This document shows, piece after piece, positions 27,047 to 36,691 of a DNA stretch of 64,000 nucleotides. The notes below the pieces were generated by a model. That model had not been told where the DNA came from. It did not search any database and was given only the letters and a program-made list of their open reading frames with translations. This DNA is from Clostridiaceae bacterium (GTDB lineage: Bacteria > Bacillota > Clostridia > Lachnospirales > Lachnospiraceae), in NCBI GenBank assembly GCA_009911065.1, contig QXWR01000026.1, positions 1 through 64,000 on the forward strand, given 5' to 3'. A program made the translations under genes and the position numbers. How positions within the stretch are numbered: the first letter of the stretch is position 1; the number at the start of each line of letters is the position of its first letter.

Positions 27047-28771
27047 TCACTCTTTGCCGCTCCACCGAAAATTGGGAATCACATCGCTCCACCTTTCAAT
27101 TCCAATAATCGGTTTTGCAAATTGAGTCGTTTCCAGACTGATGTTTGAATCATCAATATCTTTATACACGGACCAGGACTTTTTCCGTGTGGTTGGCACA
27201 ATATCGTAAGGCTGATTCCGGTCACATTCCCAAAGTCCGAAATTCTGAAAATATTCTGCCTCGGATGGTGCGTCCACTTGGCGGCTCATAATAAAAGCAT
27301 CTATGTAGGGATTGCTGTCTGCCACATAGTAAGCATATGCAATCGCTGCTGCCTGCAAGTCATCATTCTGACCTCTGGTAGGGCTGATGGAGGTAAACCC
27401 TTGTTCGGAAAGGATGATAGGACGGACATTCCCACTTCCATCCAGCAAAGAGCTGTCTTGCATATAGTTGGTCAACACATCCAGGTTCTTTAAATTGATT
27501 ACTGGTGAAACCGAGTCATAGGTAATCAGCCCGGTCTGGTCGTCATCCCAAAATTCTGGTTCCGTCAGGGGAATGGCATAGGGATGATAAGCCAGCCCCC
27601 AATCCAGAACCCCTCCCACTCTGGTTCTCTCTGCCATTTTATCTACAATATCTTTACCATTATATCTTGTCTTGTCATCCGCCCCCTGATTCCAATTAAA
27701 ATCTATGGAGAAGAACAATCGGTCATTCTGATTTCTGCTGCGGATGGCTGTATAAAACACACGGAATGCACGTTCATATTCCTGAACATATTGATCCACA
27801 TTCATGCCTCCCATATAGTTCCATTGTTGGTTGTTAATCTCATTGCCAATAATCCAGTTGGATATTTTTCCATGCATTGAATTGGTTCTGCCATAACGGT
27901 CTGCCAAAAAGGAAGCTACTGCCTTGATGGTCTCATATCCTTCTTTTGTGGAAGCATGAAATCCATAATAAAACACCTGATCTTCCGGATGTTTTCTGGC
28001 TCCGGGATAGAACAGCTGAGGAGTATTGTCATTCCATTTGTTGAGAATCACCGCTGTAACAATTACATTTTCCTGTGTCATAGCGCCAATGATCTGATCC
28101 AAATGTTCCATGGCTGATTTGCTGAAACTGTAAGTTTTTCCGTCGCACACATAGTCAATTCCCTGTCCCATAATAAAATCACATGTAATGTTCACAATCC
28201 CATGGTTTACTCCCAGCTCGAAAGCATCGGACAGCATACTCTCCTTTGGCTCAATGAGAAGTCCTTTTTTACTACGAGCTGTGGGATAAGGTTCCGGATT
28301 TTTCCCTACTGCCTCTGGATTTGTCAGGTAAACCGCATTGCTGATTTGCTTATATTCCGTTCCGTCAAACACAGCCACTACAAACTTTGAATACAAACGG
28401 CTCTTATCTGTCCCCAGATTCAAAGGAACCGTAAAAGACAATTCCTCTCCTTTTGTAATCTGCCCGCAATAATCGGTTCTTCCCTCAAGGTGATCTTCAT
28501 AAGGCTGCAGCTCAAAAAGATAGAGAGAATTATCGTAAAAAGACGGGTCTGACCAGGAACCTTCCATCTGACCACGAATGGCAATCTGATTGTCCCCTTC
28601 CACTGCACAGGTGAAAATATGAGCAAATTCCGTGGGCAGCGGCTTTTTTTCACTTGCCTCAAATGTCTCCTCCTTTAAAGCTGCCAGAACGCTTATTGTA
28701 TTGGTTCCGGTTAAAACCATTACCACAGCCATTACTGTTATAAATTTCGCTGCCAAAAATTTTCTTTTCAT
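27047..28771 (-). CDS. Secreted DUF5722 glycoside-hydrolase-like protein
   Basis: 574 aa from the ATG at 28771, preceded by AGGAGG at 10 nt. Signal peptide about residues 1-31 (FITVMAVVMVLTGTNTISVLAA). After a ~130-residue beta domain comes a TIM-barrel-like region. Glu311 in WIIGNEINNQQW and Glu456 in ILSEQGF are placed like the acid/base and nucleophile of clan-A retaining glycosidases. The family is DUF5722. Activity and substrate are inferred from fold only. It stands alone. Confidence 0.82.
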   Translation of the reverse strand: MKRKFLAAKFITVMAVVMVLTGTNTISVLAALKEETFEASEKKPLPTEFAHIFTCAVEGDNQIAIRGQMEGSWSDPSFYDNSLYLFELQPYEDHLEGRTDYCGQITKGEELSFTVPLNLGTDKSRLYSKFVVAVFDGTEYKQISNAVYLTNPEAVGKNPEPYPTARSKKGLLIEPKESMLSDAFELGVNHGIVNITCDFIMGQGIDYVCDGKTYSFSKSAMEHLDQIIGAMTQENVIVTAVILNKWNDNTPQLFYPGARKHPEDQVFYYGFHASTKEGYETIKAVASFLADRYGRTNSMHGKISNWIIGNEINNQQWNYMGGMNVDQYVQEYERAFRVFYTAIRSRNQNDRLFFSIDFNWNQGADDKTRYNGKDIVDKMAERTRVGGVLDWGLAYHPYAIPLTEPEFWDDDQTGLITYDSVSPVINLKNLDVLTNYMQDSSLLDGSGNVRPIILSEQGFTSISPTRGQNDDLQAAAIAYAYYVADSNPYIDAFIMSRQVDAPSEAEYFQNFGLWECDRNQPYDIVPTTRKKSWSVYKDIDDSNISLETTQFAKPIIGIERWSDVIPNFRWSGKE

Positions 28772-28935
28772 CTTTCTTTTACCTCCTGTTTTCTCTGTCT
28801 TTTTTCCTGACCAGCCCTCCATATAACTCCTCCGTTTCCACAATCCTACCTTCTTCGGCTTTATTTTCATTTATACCATATCACAGGGGGAAGAAAAAGA
28901 ATAGATCCTTATTTTTTCCATTTTTAATTTTTCCA

Positions 28936-29457
28936 TCATTCGTTATCAAACGTATACTTCGGATATTGTTTCAAAAAAATCTGCTCCTGACGGATGCATT
29001 TTAAATACTCATAAATCCGGTCAATGCCTGTATATTGGGAAAGGTCCTTCTCCACAGGATAATCCAAGGTAAGTATTGTATTTTGAGGTTCAAATCTCAC
29101 ATCATATTTTTGAAAAAACTTCGGCATTTCCTTTATAATAGTATCGTGCAAATATAAATTGCCATAATCCTCAAATTCCGGCAGCAGCTCATGGTATAAG
29201 TCCAGGGCCTTTCTCACCTTTTTCTCCACCAAGGCCGCTCCTATCTCATAAGCCTGTCTGGCAGACATTTTGTCTGCCAAAGCCAGGTCATTTGATTCAA
29301 ACAAGGAAATTTCCTGAATACAGTAAAGAACGGCCTCCATAAGCTGTTGCGCTTTTTCATAAGAAATCGATGTGCTTTCCCCAGAAGTGTATTTGTTCGC
29401 CAGCCATCCTACCACTGGCGCTAGCTCCTCCATTTCATATTCCACTTTATAATCCAT
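28936..29457 (-). CDS. DUF6179-like protein
   Basis: 173 aa, start ATG with GGGGGTGATG upstream, 5 nt after the previous stop. It is largely helical. A C-terminal segment FEPQNTILTLDYPVEKDLSQ followed by GIDRIYEYLKCI resembles the end of DUF6179 proteins, but this protein is shorter than the members I recall, so the name is tentative. No signal peptide. It is co-transcribed with a DUF6323 gene; function unknown. Confidence 0.72.
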   Translation of the reverse strand: MDYKVEYEMEELAPVVGWLANKYTSGESTSISYEKAQQLMEAVLYCIQEISLFESNDLALADKMSARQAYEIGAALVEKKVRKALDLYHELLPEFEDYGNLYLHDTIIKEMPKFFQKYDVRFEPQNTILTLDYPVEKDLSQYTGIDRIYEYLKCIRQEQIFLKQYPKYTFDNE

Positions 29458-29462
29458 TTACA

Positions 29463-29996
29463 TCACCCCCAGCAAAGTTCCTTGAGTGTCTCATAATACA
29501 ACTCATAATCCCATCGTTTTTCCTGGTCAAAGGCTGCATATTGTCCATATCCGTCTGTCTTTTTATGCCCTTCGTATCCTGCCCGAATTGCCTGGGCAAA
29601 ATTGTCAAGGCATGTTCCCTCCAAATAATCCAAATCCCCATAACACAAATTTTCAAACTGCTCCTTCATCAGGTGCAGAAGTTCGTCATCTGTAATTTCA
29701 TCCTGCATTTCGTTTTTATACAAATAAAAAATCTCCTGAAGCCGGATAATTGTATCCACATAATTTTCCTGATTGATAAAATCCGAATTGCAAAATTCAT
29801 ATATTACTTTCTCTGCAATTCCCGGACCAAATTCCACTCTTCGTTCCTGACGCAAAGCATGAGCCCGTTCCTCTAAAATCAGTTTTGCTTCCTGCTCATT
29901 TAAAACAAGTCCCCATTTTTCTGTGGTTCGGTTTGTCTCCATAACCTTTGCCAACTGGTTTTGACTCTGAAGGTAAATCATCCAGTTTGTATCCAC
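29463..29996 (-). CDS. DUF6323-family protein
   Basis: 177 aa from a GTG start at 29996, with AGGAGG 7 nt upstream; an in-frame ATG at 30035 is less well placed. Diagnostic DUF6323 segments are RRVEFGPGIAEKVIYEFCNS, QEIFYLYKNEMQDEITDDEL, and the FGDLDYLEGTCL-like YGDLDYLEGTCLDNFAQAIR. All-helical, cytoplasmic. The DUF6323-DUF6179 pair recurs in Clostridia without a known role. Confidence 0.82.
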   Translation of the reverse strand: MDTNWMIYLQSQNQLAKVMETNRTTEKWGLVLNEQEAKLILEERAHALRQERRVEFGPGIAEKVIYEFCNSDFINQENYVDTIIRLQEIFYLYKNEMQDEITDDELLHLMKEQFENLCYGDLDYLEGTCLDNFAQAIRAGYEGHKKTDGYGQYAAFDQEKRWDYELYYETLKELCWG

Positions 29997-30091
29997 TACC
30001 CTGCCTCCTCTTCTCTGTAAATCCAGTTCATTCAAACCCCATAAAGTGCAACGGAGACGATTATAGCATTGTGTCAGGGTGAATACCAGTC

Positions 30092-30120
30092 TTGTCTCTC
30101 AACTGTTTTTATGGTATGAT
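30092..30120 (+). promoter_or_regulatory. Promoter of the C11 protease gene
   Basis: TTGTCT (30092-30097), 17-nt spacer, TATGAT (30115-30120), 68 nt before the start codon. Confidence 0.7.
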
Positions 30121-30187
30121 TATTATGGAGAAAAAGTAAGCTCCTTTTTTTATTTCCTGAAAATCTAAGAGAAAAAGAGGTTTCATC

Positions 30188-32638
30188 ATGGACAATCATC
30201 GCCCGAAAAGCAGAGAAAAACATGTAACCGGCTCAAAAAAAACGGTTCAGAAACATGGTTCTGGCCTTGGCGGCGGACCTGTTGGCGGCAATCAGGCCGG
30301 ACGCTTTCAACCTGGCCCAAATCCAGACTCTAAAGGCAGTTTTGCCAGGGCCGGTTCCCCATCCGGCGGCAGGTCTGCCCGTCCGGGAGGTTTTTTCAAA
30401 CTGGTGTTTTTGCTGGCAGCTCTGGTGCTAGGTGGAGGAGGCGCCATGCTGGGACTCCCCTCCGGTCAGACTCCCTCCAATCCGGGGCAATCCTCTCCTG
30501 GTTCGCAATCCACATCCCAAGGTTCCAATACCGCCTCTATGGGAAGCGGCTTTGATCTGGCATCTTTTCTCGGCAGTCTGAATGGAGGCAGCTCATCAAG
30601 TGGATGGCTGGAACCGGCCAATACTGGTAAGCTTAATACCAGTGTGGCTCCCACCGCCCGGGATAAACGGGTCAAGCTGTTGGGAGACGGAAAAGATACT
30701 GCCACGATTATGGTCTATATGTGCGGCACAGATTTGGAATCCCGCAGCAAAATGGGAAGTGCAGACATTCAGGAAATGCTGGCAGCAAACTTGGGTGAAA
30801 ACATTAATCTGCTGCTCTACACCGGTGGCTGCACCAACTGGCACAGCAGCCCAATCAGCAATTCTACCAATCAGATTTGGCAGATTAAGAACAATAAGCT
30901 CATCCAGCTGGAATCAGACTTTGGCAATGTTTCCATGACCGATCCTGCCACCCTGACTGGATACATACAATGGTGTACCCAAAGATTCCCTGCCTCCCGG
31001 TATCAGCTGATCTTCTGGGATCATGGAGGTGGTTCCATTTCTGGTTTCGGATATGATCAGAAATTCCCATCCTCCGGCTCTATGGGACTGGCTGGCATTG
31101 ATAAAGCTCTGACAAACGCTGAAGTAAAATTTGACTTTATTGGTTTTGACGCCTGTCTCATGGCCACTGCTGAAAATGCTCTTATGCTCACCAAACATGC
31201 CGATTACCTGATTGCATCTGAAGAGACCGAACCAGGAGTAGGCTGGTACTATACCAACTGGCTCACCGCCTTTGGAGCAGACCCCTCCATGTCTACTTTG
31301 GAGATTGGAAAGAACATTGCAGATGACTTTGTAGATGTTTGTTCCAAAAAATGTCCCGGTCAGCTGACCACCCTTTCGGTTGTGGATTTAGCAGAGCTGG
31401 AGGCCACAGTTCCAGCCAACTTAACCCGGTTCTCCACTGCAGCCAGCCAGCTGATTTCTTCCAAACAGTACAAAACCCTTTCCGACGCCCGCAGCCACAC
31501 CCGGGAATTTGCCAGATCCAGCCGGATTGACCATGTAGATCTGGTTCATCTGGCCCGCAACTTAGACACTCCGGAAAGCGCTGCATTGGCCGATGCTCTT
31601 CTTCAAGCTGTAAAATACAACCGGACTTCCTCCAATATGACCAATGCTTATGGCCTTTCCATCTACTTTCCTTACCAAAATGTTTCCAAAGTAGATAAAG
31701 CGGTAAACTCCTATAAACAAATCGGAATGGATGAAGCTTATGTTCGCTGTATTCAGCAGTTTGCCAGTGTGGAAACCAGCGGTCAGGCCGTATCCGGCGG
31801 CTCTCCTTCTCCCCTTCCTGCTCTCCTGGGCAGCCTTGGGGAAAGCTATGGGGGACCGGAAATAATTTCTCAGCTGTTGGAAAGCTTTTTGGGAGGCAAT
31901 GTGAGCAGTATTTCCGGCTTAACCAATTCCAATGTGGACTTTTTAAGTAATAAAAACCTGGAACCAGAGGAGCTTTCCTCCTACCTTGCGCAAAACCGCT
32001 TTGCTCCGGAAAATCTGGTGTGGGATGTAAGGCAGGACAGTGGACCAGTGTTAAGGCTGGAGGAATCTCAGTGGGAACTGGTTCAGGAGCTGGAGCTAAA
32101 TGTATTCTACGACGATGGAGAAGGATTTATTGACTTAGGGATGGATAATGTATTTGAATTTAATTCAAACGGAGAGCTTTTGGGAACCTATGACGGTACA
32201 TGGCTGGCCATTGACGGACAGCCAGTGGCCTATTATCATACATCCACCATGGAAGACGGGGACCATTACACCATTACCGGACGGGTACCTGTACTCTACA
32301 ATGGCCAAAAATCCGAGCTTCTTCTGACTTTTGACGACGAAAATCCTTATGGCTACATTGCTGGCGTTCGTGGGATTTATTCGGAAGATGAGACGGAGAC
32401 AATCGCAAAAAGCGAGTCCTCTCTGAAGGCTGGAGATACACTGGAATTTCTCTGCGACTATTACAGCTATGACGGCAGTTTCCAGGACAGTTACCCTATC
32501 GGGGAACCACTGACCCTTACAGACGCCCAACTAGCCATTACCAATGTGCCTTTGGAGGGCAATACCCAGGCAACCTATTGTTTCACAGATATTTACCATC
32601 AACAATATTGGACACCTGCCATGTATACGAAACAATAA
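30188..32638 (+). CDS. Membrane-anchored clostripain-family (C11) cysteine peptidase
   Basis: 816 aa. The N-terminal 68 residues are Gly/Ser/Pro/basic, followed by one membrane segment (about 69-90). A Ser/Gly/Pro linker runs to about 165, then the C11 domain. It begins TIMVYMCGTDLESRS, with catalytic His279 in FWDHGGGSISG and Cys323 in GFDACLMATAEN. The last ~250 residues form a beta-rich domain (ELNVFYDDGEGFIDLG... DGTWLAIDG). Clostripains cleave after Arg/Lys. The large basic, disordered cytoplasmic N-terminus and accessory domain are not part of clostripain itself. Substrate unknown. Confidence 0.9.
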   Translation: MDNHRPKSREKHVTGSKKTVQKHGSGLGGGPVGGNQAGRFQPGPNPDSKGSFARAGSPSGGRSARPGGFFKLVFLLAALVLGGGGAMLGLPSGQTPSNPGQSSPGSQSTSQGSNTASMGSGFDLASFLGSLNGGSSSSGWLEPANTGKLNTSVAPTARDKRVKLLGDGKDTATIMVYMCGTDLESRSKMGSADIQEMLAANLGENINLLLYTGGCTNWHSSPISNSTNQIWQIKNNKLIQLESDFGNVSMTDPATLTGYIQWCTQRFPASRYQLIFWDHGGGSISGFGYDQKFPSSGSMGLAGIDKALTNAEVKFDFIGFDACLMATAENALMLTKHADYLIASEETEPGVGWYYTNWLTAFGADPSMSTLEIGKNIADDFVDVCSKKCPGQLTTLSVVDLAELEATVPANLTRFSTAASQLISSKQYKTLSDARSHTREFARSSRIDHVDLVHLARNLDTPESAALADALLQAVKYNRTSSNMTNAYGLSIYFPYQNVSKVDKAVNSYKQIGMDEAYVRCIQQFASVETSGQAVSGGSPSPLPALLGSLGESYGGPEIISQLLESFLGGNVSSISGLTNSNVDFLSNKNLEPEELSSYLAQNRFAPENLVWDVRQDSGPVLRLEESQWELVQELELNVFYDDGEGFIDLGMDNVFEFNSNGELLGTYDGTWLAIDGQPVAYYHTSTMEDGDHYTITGRVPVLYNGQKSELLLTFDDENPYGYIAGVRGIYSEDETETIAKSESSLKAGDTLEFLCDYYSYDGSFQDSYPIGEPLTLTDAQLAITNVPLEGNTQATYCFTDIYHQQYWTPAMYTKQ

Positions 32639-32716
32639 AAGTGTCGTTTTATGTACAAAACCCATGGTAATTACACAGAAGACCCTAATAAGAAAAAACG
32701 GTTAAGAACTATTCAA

Positions 32717-32744
32717 AAAGAGGAGTGTTGCGGCACTCCTCTTT
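32717..32744. terminator. Bidirectional terminator between the C11 protease and treA
   Basis: AAAGAGGAGTG and CACTCCTCTTT form a perfect 11-bp stem with a 6-nt loop. It lies between two convergent genes. Confidence 0.85.
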
Positions 32745-32835
32745 CCGTCTCTTAACTTCCTGACAGAAGGATGACAAGATTAAAAAATGGTATCCTGACA
32801 TTAGACATTGGATCTGACAGCAGTCTGCCCCAAAG

Positions 32836-34485
32836 TCACATCGATTCCAACACCACCACCTCATATGGCCTTAGAATCACCTGACCCTCTTCCCGATGGA
32901 GTCCCTCATAATTTCCCAACACCTTTTGAAACGTTTCCCATGGCTTTTTCTCCCATACAGTAGTCTTGTGCTCAGTCAGATTTCCAAAGACCATCACCAC
33001 TTTATTCTTGTCTTTTCTTTCATAAGCCAGCACATCTGGATTTTCCTTTTCCATAAATTCAATCGTTCCTTTGGAGATCACTTCCATCTCTTTTCTCATT
33101 TGAATCAATGCTTTATAAAAAGAAAACACCGAATCTGGTTCTTCTCTCTGTTTCTCCACATGAATTTCCCAATAATTGTCTGCCAAATCCATCCAGGGGC
33201 TATGGTCGGAAAATCCCCCGTTTTTCCCGCAAGACCACTGCATAGGGGTCCTGCTGTTGTCTCTCGATCTGGCTGCCAAAATGGAAAGGGCCTCTTTTTT
33301 TGTCTTTCCTTGCTGCAAAAGAATTTCATAATAATTCAGACTTTCCACATCCCGATACTGAGAAATCTTCTCATAATGGGGATTGGTCATGCCAATCTCC
33401 TCTCCCTGATAGATATAAGGAGTTCCCCGCATTAAATGAATCATAGCTGCCAGCATTTTGGCTGACTCTTTCCAGTATTTTCCCTCACTCCCAAACCGGC
33501 TGACAATCCGCGGCTGATCATGGTTACACCAAAACAAAGCATTCCACCCATTTCCCTTTTCCATTCCCATCTGCCACTCTTCAAAAATCCTTTTTAAAGC
33601 CATGCGGTCTGGTTCCATCAAAGCCCATTTGTCCCCATCTTTATAATCCACCTTCAAATGATGAAAATGAAAGCACATGGACAATTCCCTGTCTTTAACA
33701 TCTTGGGCAGAATACTGGATACAATCCTTTAAGTGAGTGGAGGACATTTCCCCTACCGTTACCAGCTCCCCAATCTTTGTATCTCTAACCAGTTCCTTTA
33801 AATATTCATGAACATGAGGTCCATCGGAATAAAACCGCCTTCCATCTCCCTGAAAATCATCCTCAAATACATCTGGTTTTGATATAAGATTTACCACATC
33901 AAACCGAAATCCCTGGATTCCCTTTTCTTTCCAAAAAAGGATAACCTTTTTCAATTCCTCTCTCACCTTGGGATTATCCCAGTTTAAATCTGCCTGAGTT
34001 ACATCAAAAAGATGAAGATACCATTTTCCCAAAGATGGCACATATTCCCAGGAGGGTCCTCCAAATTTGGACTGCCAGTTGGTAGGAAGCTGGTTTGGCA
34101 AACCATCCCGGAAAATGTAATAGTCCTGAAATTCCTTTTCCCCTGCAAGAGCCTTTTGAAACCAGGGATGGCTGGTAGAGGTATGGTTAAAAACCATATC
34201 CAGCATAATTCCCATATTCCGTTTTCCACTTTCCCCAATCAACTGTTCCATATCCTCCATAGTCCCAAATTGGGGATCAATGGCACAATAATCCGCCACA
34301 TCATATCCATTGTCTTTCTGTGGAGAAGGAAACACCGGAGTCAGCCACAAATAATCCACTCCCAGTTCCTTTAAATAATCTAATTTTTCCAAAATCCCTT
34401 TCAGATCTCCCACTCCGTCCCCATTGGAGTCTTTAAAAGACTTGGGGTAAATCTGATAAATTACTTTATCCTTAAAATCAATCAT
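32836..34485 (-). CDS. treA: Trehalose-6-phosphate hydrolase (GH13)
   Basis: 549 aa GH13 alpha-glucosidase with the GH13_29-like start FKDKVIYQIYPKSFKDSNGDGVGDLKG (split). Catalytic regions are GFRFDVVNLI (nucleophile Asp), TVGEMSS (acid/base Glu) and WCNHDQPRIVSRF. Sequence alone does not separate it from oligo-1,6-glucosidase. The adjoining trehalose-type PTS and TreR-like regulator make phosphotrehalase the best call: it splits trehalose-6-P to glucose and glucose-6-P. Second gene of the operon, 73 nt after treP. Confidence 0.88.
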   Translation of the reverse strand: MIDFKDKVIYQIYPKSFKDSNGDGVGDLKGILEKLDYLKELGVDYLWLTPVFPSPQKDNGYDVADYCAIDPQFGTMEDMEQLIGESGKRNMGIMLDMVFNHTSTSHPWFQKALAGEKEFQDYYIFRDGLPNQLPTNWQSKFGGPSWEYVPSLGKWYLHLFDVTQADLNWDNPKVREELKKVILFWKEKGIQGFRFDVVNLISKPDVFEDDFQGDGRRFYSDGPHVHEYLKELVRDTKIGELVTVGEMSSTHLKDCIQYSAQDVKDRELSMCFHFHHLKVDYKDGDKWALMEPDRMALKRIFEEWQMGMEKGNGWNALFWCNHDQPRIVSRFGSEGKYWKESAKMLAAMIHLMRGTPYIYQGEEIGMTNPHYEKISQYRDVESLNYYEILLQQGKTKKEALSILAARSRDNSRTPMQWSCGKNGGFSDHSPWMDLADNYWEIHVEKQREEPDSVFSFYKALIQMRKEMEVISKGTIEFMEKENPDVLAYERKDKNKVVMVFGNLTEHKTTVWEKKPWETFQKVLGNYEGLHREEGQVILRPYEVVVLESM

Positions 34486-34558
34486 CTTTCTTTTCCCTCT
34501 CTCAAATCAAGTGATTCCTCTTCCCTTGGCTTTGTTTTCTCTCAGTATTTGATTTTTC

Positions 34559-36499
34559 TTATTCAAACGTCACAATTACGTCCTGTTTTTCCCTGACGTC
34601 CATTCCTGTGTGAAACTGAATATTTTGTGCATCTCCCTCATTGGGAATCACACAGATGGTAACGTCTCGGTGGCCTGCCGCCTGAATCTTATCTCGGTCA
34701 AACCGAATCAGTCCATCTCCTGCTTTTACTTTCTGTCCCATTGACACCAGATATTCAAATCCATCTCCCGCCATATCTACTGTGTCAATTCCTACGTGCA
34801 ATAACAACTCCATTCCATTGTCAAGCTTCAAGCCACAGGCATGTTTGGAGTCTTCCATAAGCGCTGCCACTTCCCCGTCTGCCGGAGCATAAACCACGTT
34901 ATCAAAAGGCAAGATAGCTAATCCCCTTCCTACAATCCCGGCAGAAAATACCCCGTCTTCCACTTCTTCCAGAGAAATTGCCTTGCCTCTTAAAAATGAT
35001 ACGAAAACCTTTTCTGTCTTTTCCTCTTTTAAAAGATTTGCTTTTGTATCACCAAACGTTTCTCTGCTGTTCTTGTTATCGGACGTAAAAGCCAGCCTTC
35101 TCTTTCCTGTCACCACAGTCAAAATAAAAGAAACTGCCACGGCAATCCCAGCACATAGGGCAAAGCTCCCCATAGACGCCGGATGAATCGAGAGAATCCC
35201 TGGCAGCCCGCCCACTCCAATGGCATTGGCAGTGGTGGAGGTGGCAACACAGACAACTGCTGCTATACCAGAGCCAATCATTCCACACACAAAAGGAAAT
35301 CCCTGTTTTAAATTAACTCCAAAAATGGCTGGTTCTGTTACTCCCAAATAACAGGAAATACATGCAGGCACATTTACTTCCTGTGAGTTTGAATCTTGTT
35401 TTTGCAATACAATCATCCCCAAAACTGCCGAGCCTTGCGCAATGTTGGACAAGGCAATCATTGGCCACAACATGGTTCCGCCGTAGTCTGCAATCAGCTG
35501 AAGATCAATGGCATTGGACATATGATGAAGCCCTGTAATGACCAGCGGCGCATAAATAATTCCAAAAACAGCTCCAAACACTACTTTAAAGGAACCGGTA
35601 ATTCCGCTGTACACCACACTGGAAACTACTGACCCAATCTTCCATCCAATGGGTCCCAACACAAAATGAGAAGCCATTACTGCCAGAAGAAGGCTGAAAA
35701 AGGGAACCACAATCATGGAAACCACCTGAGGCGTTATTTTTCGGAAGAATTTTTCCAAGTAGACTAATGTAAATGCCGCCAAAATTGCCGGAATCACCTG
35801 AGCCTGATAACCGATTCGATTTACCTGAATCCATCCGAAATCCCATTTGGGAATCTCCGTTGCTGCTGTTCCTGCCACTGCATAAGCATTTAACAACTGT
35901 CCGGACACCAGGGTAAGTCCAAGAACAATTCCCAACATTTGAGTCGTCCCCATTTTCTTAGTGACAGACCAACAAATTCCCACTGGAAGCATATGAAATA
36001 CTGCCTCTCCAATCAGCCACAGAAAACTGTCAACGCCAGACCAGAAGGTACTGATGTCACACAAAGTCTTTGTTCCGTTTTCAAACAAATACAAACTATC
36101 AATGCAGTTGCGAAATCCTAAAATCAGACCGCCTGTAATAATCGCCGGAATGAGTGGAGCAAAAATCTCTGCCAAAGCAGTGACGATTCTCTGCAGCACA
36201 TTCTGATTTTTCTTAGCTGCCTGCTTTATTGCATCCTTTGACACTCCTTCCATACCTGACACCCTAATAAAGTCATTATAAAAATCTGCAACCGTGTTGC
36301 CGATAATGACCTGAAACTGACCGGACTGAGTAAAGCTTCCCTTTACTACTTTCATGGACTCAATCCCCGCCACATCTGCTTTGGAAGGGTCTGCCAATAC
36401 AAACCGCATTCTGGTCATACAATGGGATACTGCTGCTATGTTTTCCTTGCCCCCTACCAGACCCAACAGTTCCTTTGCGTCTTCTGCATACTTACCCAT
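34559..36499 (-). CDS. treP: PTS trehalose-type EIIBCA permease
   Basis: 646 aa from the ATG at 36499 (GGAGG 8-9 nt upstream). Domain order: EIIB (residues 1-80, phosphocysteine Cys27 in SHCMTRMRF), a ten-helix EIIC (about 100-470), and a C-terminal EIIA-Glc-like domain with the phospho-His motif LLLHVGIDTV. It imports and phosphorylates a glucoside. Trehalose is inferred from the neighbours and operator layout; a beta-glucoside specificity is the alternative. Having its own EIIA, it needs only EI and HPr. Confidence 0.92.
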   Translation of the reverse strand: MGKYAEDAKELLGLVGGKENIAAVSHCMTRMRFVLADPSKADVAGIESMKVVKGSFTQSGQFQVIIGNTVADFYNDFIRVSGMEGVSKDAIKQAAKKNQNVLQRIVTALAEIFAPLIPAIITGGLILGFRNCIDSLYLFENGTKTLCDISTFWSGVDSFLWLIGEAVFHMLPVGICWSVTKKMGTTQMLGIVLGLTLVSGQLLNAYAVAGTAATEIPKWDFGWIQVNRIGYQAQVIPAILAAFTLVYLEKFFRKITPQVVSMIVVPFFSLLLAVMASHFVLGPIGWKIGSVVSSVVYSGITGSFKVVFGAVFGIIYAPLVITGLHHMSNAIDLQLIADYGGTMLWPMIALSNIAQGSAVLGMIVLQKQDSNSQEVNVPACISCYLGVTEPAIFGVNLKQGFPFVCGMIGSGIAAVVCVATSTTANAIGVGGLPGILSIHPASMGSFALCAGIAVAVSFILTVVTGKRRLAFTSDNKNSRETFGDTKANLLKEEKTEKVFVSFLRGKAISLEEVEDGVFSAGIVGRGLAILPFDNVVYAPADGEVAALMEDSKHACGLKLDNGMELLLHVGIDTVDMAGDGFEYLVSMGQKVKAGDGLIRFDRDKIQAAGHRDVTICVIPNEGDAQNIQFHTGMDVREKQDVIVTFE

Positions 36500-36520
36500 A
36501 TTCACTCCTCCGTTTATTTC

Positions 36521-36603
36521 ACTTGTTTAAACATGTTGTATTTTATATATAACACACTTGTTTAAACATGTCAAGCTCTTTTCGGAAATTTGTTTAAACA
36601 AGT
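36521..36603. promoter_or_regulatory. Three TreR-type operators in the treP-treR intergenic region
   Basis: Near-identical 16-bp dyads ACTTGTTTAAACATGT at 36521-36536 and 36556-36571, and ATTTGTTTAAACAAGT at 36588-36603. Centres are 35 and 32 bp apart. The second lies in the spacer of the treP promoter, the first just downstream of its -10, and the third just upstream of the treR -35. Confidence 0.88.
36546..36574 (-). promoter_or_regulatory. treP promoter
   Basis: On the minus strand TTGACA (36569-36574), 17-nt spacer, TATATA (36546-36551). An operator overlaps the spacer, so repressor binding should exclude RNA polymerase. Confidence 0.85.
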
Positions 36604-36615
36604 TCAGGATTTTTC

Positions 36616-36643
36616 TTGACTTTCTCTCTCTGTGTTTTATAAT
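36616..36643 (+). promoter_or_regulatory. treR promoter
   Basis: TTGACT (36616-36621), 16-nt spacer, TATAAT (36638-36643), 49 nt before the treR start. Confidence 0.8.
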
Positions 36644-36691
36644 AGAGACAATGGTAATAAAAAATTAATATCCAAAGTGGAGTTGAAAACG

